Shown: piece by piece, positions 35,684 to 47,300 of the stretch
Layout of the letters: every line of letters starts with the position of its first letter
How positions within the stretch are numbered: the first letter of the stretch is position 1
Assembly (NCBI GenBank): GCA_964020155.1
Contig: OZ026570.1
Location: forward strand, 3,845,904 to 3,909,903
Length of the DNA stretch: 64,000 nt
Direction of reading: 5' to 3'
Source: Chondrilla cf. caribensis
Taxonomy: Eukaryota; Porifera; Demospongiae; Chondrillida; Chondrillidae
Program-made: the position numbers and the translations under genes
Notes under the pieces: generated by a model
Told to the model about the DNA's origin: nothing
Seen by the model: the letters and a program-made list of their open reading frames with translations, nothing else
Database searches by the model: none

Positions 35684-35982
35684 CGGAGAATAGGCCACCC
35701 ACAGGCACTCGAATCACTTGATCGTCTCTAATAGGTTTAGAAGAACCTTCGGTGAAGATTTAAAGCTCGTTGAAGTCTTTGCGCTCAAATTCTAGCCCAA
35801 ATCCTAATTGTCGGCGTTTTGAAATCGGCCATTTTGTTTGCACAATATAAATAATATAAATTCACTGTAGTGGTTACGCGTAGGAATGCATATTATATGA
35901 TGTTGCAGTATTTCCTCATAAATTCGAATATACTCGAAGATGGTGGAGCTACGTAGTTCGTAGCTACGGCAAAGGAGCTTTG

Positions 35983-36230
35983 TGTGTTGTCTATGTTATG
36001 CCGGTCACCGGGTGTGGTGTGTCGTAGGGTGTTGTCTATGTTATGCCGGTCACCGGGTGTGGTGTGTCGTAGGGTGTTGTCTATGTTATGCCGGTCACCG
36101 GGTGTGGTGTGTCGTAGGGTGTTGTCTATGTTATGCCGGTCACCGGGTGTGGTGTGTCGTAGGGTGTTGTCTATGTTATGCCGGTCACCGGGTGTGGTGT
36201 GTCGTAGGGTGTTGTCTATGTTATGCCGGT
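35983..36230. repeat. Minisatellite, 45 bp x 5.6, upstream of cysteine synthase locus
   Basis: Five perfect 45-bp copies (GTTGTCTATGTTATGCCGG ... GTGGTGTGTCGTAGG) and a partial one, ending 30 bp before the ATG of the cysteine synthase-like gene. It is absent from copies B and C. Confidence 0.95.
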
Positions 36231-36261
36231 GTGGTGACCCCCCTTTCCCTCTGACACCAGC

Positions 36262-37560
36262 ATGGCCGTCTTCTCAGGAAGTTTGAGCTCTGGTAGAAGG
36301 TTTGCAGTCCGTGTGGTGGGGCGGCTATGTAGAGTGCGTCCCAGCCCCATCGATGTTGGCATAAGTCTTGGTTATCATGACATAATCTTTCTCTCTGTAG
36401 TTACGTTATAGTTCGAACGTTGTGGATGGTTTTAAAGAATTGGTTGGCAAGTGAGGGTGCTTTGAGTATCCAAGTGTTTTCTGGCTGAAATTTATGGATG
36501 CCTTTTCATATCCTGTAGTACTCCTTTAGTGAGATTAAAGGGTGTGAGCGAAGAGACGTCATGTAATATTGTTGTTAAGGCGGAGCAGCTAAACCCTGGT
36601 GGTTCCGTTAAGGACAGGGCCGCTCTGTACCTCATCAAGGACGCTGAAGAAAGAGGTCAGAAACATTGACCGAAGTTTGTACCATGCAGTATTATTGTTC
36701 CAAAATTAATTGGATAGGTTCGGTGAGGCCCGGTGGGACCATAGTGGAAGGGACAGCAGGCAACACAGATCTGGTTTGTTATGCGTTCGTTTTCTTGTAT
36801 TGTCGACGCTAGGGTATATGTTGTTACATATCTCAAACCGATCTTCTGCTGTGCATAGGAATTGATTTGGCACATCTATGCAATGCTAATATTGGCTATC
36901 AATGTGTGATTTTTATGCCAGACACGCAATCTCAGGTTCGTCAACATCACTGGGTTATGACTCCTTTGTGGCTGAGTGCATTGTTTAATGTATACAGGAA
37001 AGAATAGATGCTCTACGTGTCCTAGGAGCAGACGTTAGACCAGTACCAGCTGTCCCTTATGATAACCCAGAAAACTACAACCACATGGTTAGTGAATTTG
37101 TTAATATGAGTAGTATAATCTCTGAATATGATGTCTTGATGTCAAAGTATGCTACTCTATGCAGGCCAAAAGATTTGCAAGTTATCTTTCAAATGCAGTT
37201 TGGACCAATCAGTTTGACAATACAGCTAACAGACTAGCTCATTATGATCGAGACTACAGGCCCTGAAATCTGGAGGCAAACAAGTATGCATGTGTATATA
37301 ATGGTGTGGGCATATATATGTGATCGTGATATTGCCATCAATTGTAGATGGCAGAGTTGATGCTGTTACTTTTGGAACAGGAACGGGTGGAACGCTTGCT
37401 GGTTTGTACTTCACATATCTACAAAGGAATTCCATATATCAAGTATCCATTGGTAGGTGTTGGTCTGTTCCTGAAAGAGAAGAATCCCCTAGTGCAAGTT
37501 GTCCTTGCTGATCCTCAGGTGAACATGACTGTGTTGTTGTGGTGTTGTGGTGTTTGTGTT

Positions 37561-37630
<70 letters not shown>

Positions 37631-38290
37631 TGTAAGCAATGCATTATTTGAGGGAAGTGTACTCTACAACTACTTTTCTCATGGTAAAGTGGAAAGAACA
37701 GAAGGATCCTCAATTACTGAAGACATTGGTCAGGGAAGAGTGACTAACAATGTATCTGGTGCTCCTATAGATTCTGCTGTTATGATATCTGATGAAGAGG
37801 CTGTAACAATGGTGTGTGGCAAAATATTAGTTGATTTGTTTATTTGTAAAGTCATGTAGTTGTCACTTCTTAGACATTTAGAATTCTCCATGAAGAAGGT
37901 TTCTTTGTGGGAGCATCATCCGGACTGAACGTTGCTGCTGCTGTTAAGGTTTGCTTAATGGTCTACACCTTGGTAGTATCATGGTAACACACACACCTAA
38001 TTTATAGGTTGCAAGAACATTGGGGCCTGGCAAGACCATTGTCACTTGCTTGTGTGATTCAGGACAGGTCAGCAGTGTCCACTGAAATAGTCGCATTGTT
38101 GTGAACATATTTTTAACTCTCCAGAGGTACTTCTCCAAACTGTTTAGTAGAACAGTATTGAAGGACCGAGGTGAGAGGGTCAATAGGGGCATACCTGTAG
38201 CTGGTATGTAAAATGTGAATGCTCTGCTCTTGCCTTCCTGCAGGTCTTCTCCAAACACTTCCAGAGAAATATCACAGTTCTTTACATTGA
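36262..38290 (+). pseudogene. Cysteine synthase-like gene (fungal/bacterial CYS2 type), probably inactivated
   Basis: Exons can be followed from ATG 36262 (Arg-rich, mitochondrial-type leader MAVFSGSLSSGRRFAVRVVG) to TGA 38288-38290. PLP-fold motifs are present: [26 protein letters not shown] with the Schiff-base lysine, RPGGTIVEGTAGNT, IGYQCVIFMPDTQSQ, the phosphate loop TFGTGTGGTLAG, LKEKNPLVQVVLADPQ and GFFVGASSGLN. The family-specific C-terminus is GPGKTIVTCLCDSGQ. Two defects are visible. (1) In the exon coding TNQFDNTANRLAHY ... ETTGPEIW, an extra GATC at about 37246-37249 shifts the frame and leads to TGA. (2) The donor after GTAGNT (36769) reads ATCTGG rather than GT. The enzyme would make cysteine from O-acetylserine/-homoserine and sulfide. 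It could still be functional if the 4-bp difference is an assembly error. Confidence 0.8.
37556..37628. repeat. (GT)n microsatellite in the cysteine synthase locus
   Basis: About 70 bp of GT repeats in the intron between the ADPQ-coding exon and the exon starting GSVLYNYFSHG. Confidence 0.95.
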
Positions 38291-39038
38291 CAGTAACAAG
38301 AATTGAGAACTTTTGAATTTACCATTCTACTTATTAATAAAATGCAGAAAGTTGATTCAGTCATATTATTCCTCAGTTGAAATTCTTGCAAACATACGTA
38401 AGTGTTCCAAACTGATAAAGGTGACTGACATACTTTCATTTTGAAACCTTTTGGCTTTGTAAAAATTAATATCAAATTTAACTACATGTGGGACAATCAG
38501 CATCTTGATTTTAACGCCTTAACATCAATACAGGACCCACCCCTTTTACACATTCAAAGGAAATACCCATTCCCTCTGTTCTAATCGACTGTCACTTAGG
38601 TTAAGTTGGGTATACTTATTTAGGCCATAGATACTCGTTATTGACAATTAAAATAAACACATAATTACATAATAAATATTAGTTAAAATGGTAGTACGTG
38701 GGTGTAGCAATAGCTTTCACTCTTTCCAACCTTATGTTGTCCATAATTTGTTCAAGTATCAAAATACTGTATTATAATGATCACATTAATGAAATGAAGA
38801 AATTGTCGGATTGTAATTAATAAAAAAGTCACCCACTCAGGGTCAAAGACACCTATATATGTAGAGCTTTACAGGGACTTTCCACAGAGACTGTGTACTT
38901 GCGTCATTCCACGAATGTAGAAGACACTATTCTAGCTGGGAGGTCAGCCGCGAGTCCCAAAGCTCCCCCCTACGGTTCTTTGTAGAGTATTGCGACTGAC
39001 CACCAGGAAGTGAGCTATTTTTTTTTCAGAGAAAAAAA

Positions 39039-39111
39039 CCGTCCTTTTGAGGATTCGAACCCGCGACCTGGAGCCTAGAGTCGTGTCACCTGACCACCCC
39101 GCCACCGTGAC
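39039..39111 (-). mobile_element. tRNA-like SINE head, copy B
   Basis: Same element as at 34573, carried by the segmental duplication. B box GGGTTCGAATCC intact. Confidence 0.6.
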
Positions 39112-40097
39112 TTATCTATTTTATTATTATTATCTGCGCTATTTAAAGTTGCCCTCAATGTTCAATTCGGAGAATAGGCCACCCACAGGCACTCGAATCA
39201 CTTGATCGTCTCTAATAGGTTTAGAAGAACCTTCGGTGAAGATTTAAAGCTCGTTGAAGTCTTTGCGCTCAAATTCTAGCCCAAATCCTAATTGTCGGCG
39301 TTTTGAAATCGGCCATTTTGTTCGCACAATAGAAATAATATAAATTCACTGTAGTGGTTACGCGTAGGAATGCATATTATATGATGTTGCAGTATTTCCT
39401 AAATTCGAATATACTCGAAGATGGTGGAGCTACGTAGCTCGTAGCTACGGCAAAGGAGCTTTACAAAGTCTGTAAAGTTTTCCTACATTCCAGACTGTAT
39501 GTGTATTATTGCTTTCCTGTGATAGAAACTTCGTCGGAGAATGCGCGAACACTGTAAGGGACATAGCAGTATTCCTCTGCAAAGAGAAGATATTACCAAA
39601 TTGCATCTTCGAGGTGTGGTTGTGTAGGGTATGGGTTGAGGTATATTAACTGATAGAATATGTTCACTTGCTTTGTGTTCAGTTTTGAAGTAGTGAAGAT
39701 CATTCATGACAAGATACTGGACATGACTGGTAGTAACCAGTGAGTGCATCATTATGTGATCCACTGTGATTATCATACTCAAGTATTACATCTGCTCTCA
39801 GAGTACCACTTGTTCTGGTGGGAAACAAGACAGACCTCCACATGCAAAATCAATAGTTCTGTGTAGCACTGCAAACACACACATCAAAATAGAACTATTG
39901 CCAGTACCTGTTTTACAATAATCTATTATCACAATGTCAACACAATAAGTTATATTATGTATACCAAATCTAGCACACCGCATTATGCTACGATGGGTCA
40001 GGTATTTAGGTACGTATCTCGTCGACCGGCACATGCCATTTTGTATTTCCCACTGGTGTCATAGGTGTAAGTGACCCCCTTTCCTTCTGACACCAGC

Positions 40098-40124
40098 ATG
40101 GCCATCTTTTCAGGAACTTTGAGA
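40098..40124 (+). pseudogene. Remnant of cysteine synthase exon 1 (second locus)
   Basis: CTGACACCAGCATGGCCATC and following bases match the 5' UTR, ATG and first 8-9 codons of the cysteine synthase-like gene at 36262, including the preceding GTGACCCCC tract. After AACTTTGAG the sequence switches abruptly to satellite A. Confidence 0.8.
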
Positions 40125-40249
40125 AATACGAATGCACAGACACACTCCTTGACCTAGTACAGTCATTCTGATAACAAAAAAGATGCATTTTGATGTCGAC
40201 CAAAAATTCCCCCCAGTGCCGATATGCCACATGTGGTGATCACTTAAGC

Positions 40250-41330
40250 AATTTGAGATTTCTTGGCTGGTCACCAAGGGCTACCCAGTGTATTTTAGAC
40301 AGACCTAGCTAGGGACGTGAACTAACATCTGAAACAATTCCCATCTCAATAGGTGACAAGCTCATGGGGGAGGGGGCATGAGTATAGGAGAGAAAACGCT
40401 AAGCACCTTTTTGAATAGCTCATGAGAGAGGGGACATGTCAACTTGATATTTCAGACAGACCTAGGCAGGGACGTGAACTAACTTCTGAAAAAATTCCCA
40501 TTGCAATAGGTGACCCGTAACCCCAGCTACATTAGGTGCTTAATATTTTTTCAATGTATGGGAGAGTATAGGAGAGAAAATGCTAAGCACCTTTTTGCAT
40601 AACTCATGGGGGAGGGGGCGTGTTAACTTGATAATTTAGACAGACCTAGCTAAGGACGTGAACTAACTTCTGAAACAATTCCCATCTCAATAGGTGACCC
40701 GTAACTCCAACTACATTGGAAGGTGCTTAATATTTTTTTTCAATGTATGGGAGAGTATAGGAGATATAACGCTAAGCACCTTTTTTCATAGCTAATGGGG
40801 GAGGAGGCGTGTCAACTTGATATTTCAGACAGACCTAGCTGGGGATGTGAGCTAACTTCTGAAATAATTCCCATCTCAATAGGCGACCCTTAACCCCAGC
40901 TACATTGGAAGGTGCTTAATATTTTTTCAATGTATGGGAGAGTATAGGAGAGAAAATGCTAAGCACCTTTTTGCATAGCTCATGGGGGAGGGGGCGTGTC
41001 AACTTGATATTTCAGACAGACCTAGCTGGGGATGTGAGCTAACTTCTGAAATAATTCCCATCTCAATAGGCGACCCTTAACCCCAGCTACATTGGAAGGT
41101 GCTTAATATTTTTTCAATGTATGGGAGAGTATAGGAGAGAAAATGCTAAGCACCTTTTTGCATAGCTCATTGGGGAGGAGGCGTGTCAACTTGATATTTC
41201 AGACAGACCTAGCTGGGGATGTGAGCTAACTTCTGAAACAATTCCCATCTCAATAGGTGACCCGTAACCCCAGCTACATTGGAAGGTGCTTAATATTTTT
41301 TCAATTTTTTAATGTATGAGACAGTATCGA
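40250..41330. repeat. Satellite B array 1, about 187-bp unit
   Basis: About six copies of a unit with landmarks TGTATGGGAGAGTATAGGAG, AAGCACCTTTTTGCATAGCT, GACAGACCTAGCTGGGGA, CCCATCTCAATAGGTGACCC and AGCTACATTGGAAGGTGCTT. Two consecutive copies (around 40793-41160) are almost identical. It starts from a diverged, shorter copy near 40290. Noncoding. Confidence 0.92.
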
Positions 41331-44300
41331 GTAACGATTTCTTGTCTGGTCACCAAGGGCTACCTAGTGTCCATACCTAACTCATCAACACAATTCCGTA
41401 AGCATTCTGATTGTCCTGAGTGCGCTATAAGCCTCGTGGTGACAAGCCAAAAAATGTCAATTTTTTGAGTTGTCACCACGGCCTCTCCTGTGTGCACGTG
41501 ATGCATCATAGCTCAAATCCAAATACACAGACACACTCCTGGACCTGGTAACTACCTTCTGATAGAAAAAAGATGCATTTTGATGTGGACCAAAATTTCC
41601 CCCCAGTGCCACATATTATAGAATGTATATACTTTGTATGTACATTCATATATGCGTGTAATACGCCTTGGGTGATCACCTAAGCAATTTGAGATTTCTT
41701 TGCTGGTCACCAAGGGCTACCTAGTGTCCATACCAAACTCTCCAACACAATTTAGTAAGCATTCTGATTGTCCTGAGTGCGTTATAAGCCTCGTGGTGAC
41801 AAGCCCAAAAAATGTCAAATTTTTGAGTTGTCACCACCGCCTCTCCTGTGTGCACGTGATGCATCATAGCTCAAATCCAAATGCACAGACACACTCCTGG
41901 ACCTGGTAGCTACCTTCTGATAGCATAAAGGATGCATTTTGATGTGGACCAAAATTTCCCCCCAGTGCCACATATAATAGAATGTATATACTTTGTATGT
42001 AGATTCATATATGCGTGTAATACGCCTTGTGGTGATCACCTAAGCAATTTGAGATTTCTTTGCTGGTCACCAAGGGCTACCTAGTGTCCATGCCTAACTC
42101 ACCAACACAATTTGGTAAGCATTCTGATTGTCCTGATTGCGCTATAAGCCTCGTGGTGACAAGCCCAAAAAATGTCAATTTTTGGTCTTGTCACCACAGC
42201 CTCTCCTGTGTGCACGTGATGCATCATAGCTCAAATCCAAATGCACAGACACACTCCTGGACCTAGTAGCTACCTTCTGATAGCAAAAAGGATGCATTTT
42301 GATGTCGACCAAAATTTCCCCCCAGTGCCACATATAATAGAATGTATATACTTTGTATGTGCATTCATATATGCGTGTAATACACATTGTGGTGATCACC
42401 TAAGCAATTTGAGATTTCTTTGCTGGTCACCAGGGGCTACCTAGTATCCATTCCTAACTCACCAACACAATTTGGTAAGCATTCTGATTGTCCTGATTGC
42501 GCTATAAGCCTCGTGGTGACAAGCCCAAAAAATGTCAATTTTTGGTCTTGTCACCACGGCCTCTCCTGTGTGCACGTGATGCATCATAGCTCAAATCCAA
42601 ATGCACAGACACACTCCTGGACCTGGTAGCTACCTTCTGATAGCAAAAAGGATGCATTTTGATGTCGACCAAAATTTCCCCCTATTGCCAATATAATATA
42701 TACTTTGAATGTACATTGATATATAAGTGTATTACGCCTTGGGTGATCACCTAAGCAATTTGAGATTTCTTTTCTGGTCACCAAGGGCTACCTAGTATCC
42801 ATGCCTAACTCACCAACACAATTTCGCAAGCATTCTGATTGTCCTGAGTGCGCTATAAGCCTCGTGGTGACAAGCCCAAAAAATGTCAATTTTTGGTCTT
42901 GTCACCACGGCCTCTCCTGTGTGCACGTGATGCATCATAGCTGAAATCCAAATGTACAGACACACTCCTGGACCTGGTAGCTACCTTCTGATAGCAAAAA
43001 GATGCATTTTGATGTGGACCAAAATTTCCCCTATTTCCAATATAATGTATACTTTGTATGTAGATTCATATATAAGTGTATTACGCCTTGTGGTGATCAC
43101 TTAAGCAATTTGATATTTCTTTGCTGGTCACCAAGGGCTACCTAGTGTCCATGCCTAACTCACCAACACAATTTGGTAAGCATTCTGATTGTCCTGAGTG
43201 CGCTATAAGCCTCGTGGTGACAAGCCCAAAAAATGTCAATTTTTGGTCTTGTCACCACGGCCTCTCCTGTGTGCACGTGATGCATCATAGCTCAAATCCA
43301 AATGCACAGACACACTCCTGGACCTGGTAGCTACCTTCTGATAGCAAAAAGTTCCATTTTGATGTCGACCAAAATTTCCCCCTATTGCCAATGTATATAC
43401 TTTGTATGTAGATTCATATATGCGTGTATTACGCTTTGTGGTGATCACCTAAGCAATTTGATATTTCTTTGCTGGTCACCAAGGGCTACCTAGTGTCCAT
43501 GCCTAACTCACCAACACAATTTGGTAAGCATTCTGATTGTCCTGAGTGCGCTATAAGCCTCGTGGTGACAAGCCCAAAAAATGTCAATTTTTGGTCTTGT
43601 CACCACGGCCTCTCCTGTGTGCACGTGATGCATCATAGCTCAAATCCAAATGCACAGACACACTCCTGGACCTGGTAGCTACCTTCTGATAGCAAAAAGG
43701 ATGCATTTTGATGTCGACCAAAATTTCCCCCTATTGCCAATATAATATATACTTTGAATGTACATTGATATATAAGTGTATTACGCCTTGGGTGATCACC
43801 TAAGCAATTTGAGATTTCTTTTCTGGTCACCAAGGGCTACCTAGTATCCATGCCTAACTCACCAACACAATTTCGCAAGCATTCTGATTGTCCTGATTGC
43901 GCTATAAGCCTCGTGGTGACAAGCCCAAAAAATGTCAATTTTTGGTCTTGTCACCACGGCCTCTCCTGTGTGCACGTGATGCATCATAGCTCAAATCTGA
44001 ATGCACAGACACACTCCTGGACCTGGTAGCTACCTTCTGATAGCAAAAAGATGCATTTTGATGTCGACCAAAATTTCCCCCTATTGCCAATGTATATACT
44101 TTGTATGTAGATTCATATATGCGTGTATTACGCCTTGTGGTGATCACTTAAGCAATTTGATATTTCTTTGCTGTTCACCAAGGGCTACCTAGTGTCCATG
44201 CCTAACTCACCAACGCAATTTCGGAAGGATTCTGATTGTCCTGAGTGCACTATAAGCCTCGTGGTGACAAGCCAAAAAATGTCAATTTTGGTCTTGTCAC

Positions 44301-44455
44301 CACGGCCTCTCCTGTGTGCACGTGATGCATCATAGCTCAAATCCAAATGCACAGACACACTCCTAGACCTGGTAGCTACCTTCTGATAGCAAAAAGTTGC
44401 ATTTTGATGTCGACCAAAATTTCCCCTATTTCCAATATAATATATAAGCAATGCA
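41331..44455. repeat. Satellite A array 1, about 346-361 bp unit
   Basis: Nearly nine head-to-tail monomers. Landmarks are CTGGTCACCAAGGGCTACCT, TCTGATTGTCCTGAGTGCGC, a 45-bp hairpin (GTGGTGACAAG ... CTTGTCACCAC), CACGTGATGCATCATAGCT and CCTTCTGATAGCAAAAAG. Two length forms exist: about 360 bp with CCAGTGCCACATATAATAG, and about 348 bp with CTATTGCCAATGTATAT. Copies 42584-43632 and 43633-44170 repeat a trimer of about 1,049 bp. It fills the gap between exon 1 and the last exons of the second cysteine synthase copy. Confidence 0.93.
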
Positions 44456-44467
44456 TATCTATGCAAG

Positions 44468-44781
44468 TATCATGGTAACACACACACATAATTTATAGGT
44501 TGCAAGAACATTGGAGCCTGGCAAGACCATTGTCACTTGCTTGTGTGATTCAGGACAGGTCAGCAGTGTCCACTGAAGTAGTCGCATTGTTGTGAACATA
44601 TTTTTAACTCTCCAGAGGTACTTCTCCAAACTGTTTAGTAGGACAGTATTGAAGGACCGAGGTGAGAGGGTCACTAGGTGCATACCTGTAGCTGGTATGT
44701 AAAATGTGAATGCTCTGCTCTTGCCTTCCTGCAGGTCTTCTCCAAACACTTCCAGAGAAATATCACAGTTCTTTGCATTGA
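44468..44781 (+). pseudogene. 3' exons of a second cysteine synthase copy (remnant)
   Basis: Contains the last three exons: the exon coding VARTLEPGKTIVTCLCDSGQ, the exon RYFSKLFSRTVLKDRG, and the final exon ending HSSLH with TGA 44779-44781. Splice sites are kept. One replacement (G to E in TLGPG) and a few silent changes separate it from 38008-38290. All upstream exons except the exon 1 remnant at 40098 are missing, so it is a dead fragment. Confidence 0.88.
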
Positions 44782-45526
44782 CAGTAATAAGAATTGAGAA
44801 CTTTTGAATTTACCATTCTACTTATTAATAATTTACAAAAGTTGATTCAGTCATATTATACCACAGTGGAAATTCTTGCAAACATACGTAAGTGTTCCAA
44901 ACTGATAAAGGTGACTGACATGCTTTCATTTTGAAACTTTTTGGCTTTGTAAAAGGCCAAATTCAACTACATGTGGGACAATCAGCATCTTGATTCTAAC
45001 GCCTTAACATCAATACAGGACCCACCCCTTTTACACATTCACAGGAAATACCCATTCCCTCTGTTCTAATCGACTGTCACTTAGGTTAAGTTGGGTATAC
45101 TTATTTAGGCCATAGATACTCGTTATTGACAATTAAAATAAACGCATAATTACATAATAAATATTAGTTAAAACGGTAATACGTGGGTGTAGCAATAGCT
45201 TTCACTCTTTCCAACCTTATGTTGTCCATAATTTGTTCAAGTATCAAAATACTGTATCATAATGATCACATTAATGAAATGAAGAAATTGTCGGATTTGT
45301 AATTAATAAAAAGTCACCCACTCAGGGTCAAAGACACCTATATATGTAGAGCTTTACAGAAACTTTCCACAGATACTGTGTACTTGCGTCATTCCACGAA
45401 TGCAGAAGACACTATTCTAGCTGGGAGGTCAGCCGCGAGTCCCAAAGCTCCCCCCTACGGTTCTTTGTAGAGAGTATTGCGACTGACCACCAGGAAGTGA
45501 GCTATTTTTTTTTTCAGAGAAAAAAA

Positions 45527-45599
45527 CCGTCCTTTTGAGGATTCGAACCCGCGACCTGGAGCCTAGAGTCGTGTCACCTGACCACCCCGCCACCGTGAC
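45527..45599 (-). mobile_element. tRNA-like SINE head, copy C
   Basis: Third copy of the element at 34573 and 39039, carried by the segmental duplication. Confidence 0.6.
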
Positions 45600-46616
45600 T
45601 TATCTATTTTATTATTATTATCTGCGCTATTTAAAGTTGCCCTCAATGTTCAATTCGGAGAATAGGCCACCCACAGGCACTCGAATCACTTGATCGTCTC
45701 TAATAGGTTTAGAAGAACCTTCGGTGAAGATTTAAAGTTCGTTGAAGTCTTTGCGCTCAAATTCTAGCCCAAATCCTAATTGTCGGCGTTTTGAAATCGG
45801 CCATTTTGTTCGCACAATAGAAATAATATAAATTTACTGTAGTGGTTACGCGTAGGAATGCATATTATATGATGTTGCAGTATTTCCTAAATTCGAATAT
45901 ACTCGAAGATGTTGGAGCTACGTAGCTCGTAGCTACGGCAAGGGAGCTTTACAAAGTCTTCTGTTTCATACTATAAAACACGAGGGTATGTAAAGTTTTC
46001 CTACATTCCAGACTGTATGTGCATTATTGCTTTCCTGTGATAGAAACTTCGTCGGAGAATGCGCGAACACTGTAAGGGACATAGCAGTATTCCTCTGCAA
46101 AGAGAAGATATTACCGAATTGCATCTTCGAGGTGTGGTTGTGTAGGGTATGGGTTGAGGTATATTAACTGATAGAATATGTTCACTTGCTTTGTGTTCAG
46201 TTTTGAAGTAGTGAAGATCATTCATGACAAGATACTGGACATGACTGGTAGTAACCAGTGAGTACATCATTATGTGATCCACTGTGATTATCGTACTCAA
46301 GTATTACATCTGCTCTCAGAGTACCACTTGTTCTGGTGGGAAACAAGACAGACCTCCACATGCAAAATCAATAGTTCTGTGTAGCACTGCAAACACACAC
46401 ATCAAAATAGAACTATTGCCAGTACCTGTTTTACAATAATCTATTATCACAATGTCAACACAATAAGTTATATTATGTATACCAAATCTAGCACACCGCA
46501 TTATGCTACGATGGGTCAGGTATTTAGGTACGTATCTCGTCGACCGGCACATGCCATTTTGTATTTCCCACCGGTGTCATAGGTGTCAGTGACCCCCCTT
46601 TCCCTCTGACACCAGC

Positions 46617-46641
46617 ATGGCCATCTTTTCAGGAAGTTTGA
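46617..46641 (+). pseudogene. Remnant of cysteine synthase exon 1 (third locus)
   Basis: Matches 36262-36286 and 40098-40122 (ATG GCC ATC TTT TCA GGA AGT). It ends at the same base as the 40098 copy, directly joined to satellite A. No downstream exons are present before the telomere. Confidence 0.8.
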
Positions 46642-47300
46642 GAAATACAAATGCACAGACACACTCCTTGACCTAGTACGGTCCTTCTGATAACAAAAAG
46701 ATGCATTTTGATGTCGACCAAAAATTCTCCCCACTGCCCATATGCCACATATAATAAAATGTATATACTTTTGTATGTATATAAGTGTAATATGCCATGT
46801 GGTGATGACCTGAGCAATTGGACATTTCTTTGCTGGTCACCAAGGGCTAGCCAGTGTCCATGCTAAACTCACCAACACAATTTCGTAAGAATTGAGATTG
46901 TCCTGAGTGCGCTATAAGCCTCGTGGTGACAAGCAAAAATGTCAATTTTTTGAGTTGTCACCACGGCCTCTCCTGTGTGCACGTGTTGCATCATAGTTCG
47001 AATCCGAATTCACAGACACACTCCTGGACCTGGTAGCTACCTTCTGATAGCAAAATAGATGCATTTTGATGTTGTCTGAAATTTCTCCCCATTGCCACAT
47101 ATAATAATATGCATATACTTTGTATGTAGATTCATATATAAGTTTTCAACGCCTTGTGGTGATCACCTAAGCAGTTTGAGATTTCTTTTCTGGTCACCAA
47201 GGGCTACCCAGTGTCCATGCCTAACTCACCAACACAATTTCGTAAGCATTCTGATTGTCCTGAGTGTGCTATAAGCCTCGTGGTGACAAGCAAAAAACTG
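46642..47300. repeat. Satellite A, diverged edge monomers
   Basis: Roughly two monomers of satellite A that differ from the consensus more than those in the main array do (for example TTGTCTGAAATTTCTCCCC near 47075 and AGTTTTCAACGCC near 47135). This is expected at an array edge where exchange is rare. Confidence 0.85.

Larger units (their letters stand above)
33907..35975. repeat. Segmental duplication, copy A (with LINE insertion)
   Basis: Sequence that recurs with a few percent divergence at 38417-39460 (copy B) and 44908-45945 (copy C). Shared landmarks are GTGACTGACATACTTTCATT, TACACATTCACAGGAAATAC, a tRNA-like motif, CGGAGAATAGGCCACCCACA and the GAGCTACGTAG palindrome. Copy A is longer because a LINE fragment is inserted at 34701. 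Its similarity to B and C ends near 35975, where a 45-bp minisatellite starts. It lies between erlin and the cysteine synthase locus. Confidence 0.9.
37976..40124. repeat. Segmental duplication, copy B
   Basis: Starts inside the last intron-exon part of the cysteine synthase locus (AGTATCATGGTAACACACAC). It continues through the shared flank and about 600 bp absent from copy A (39460-40060), and ends in a copy of the cysteine synthase exon 1 start at 40098. It matches 44468-46641 (copy C) base for base apart from scattered substitutions and a few short indels, for example about 35 bp extra in C near 45960. Confidence 0.9.
44468..46641. repeat. Segmental duplication, copy C
   Basis: Direct repeat of 37976-40124, about 6.5 kb downstream. 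It begins with the last exons of a second cysteine synthase copy and ends with a third copy of exon 1. Confidence 0.9.

Noticed and set aside
35983..36230. CRISPR-like array of regular repeats
   Set aside because: Head-to-tail 45-bp copies with no spacers, in a eukaryotic genome. The same holds for all other tandem arrays here.
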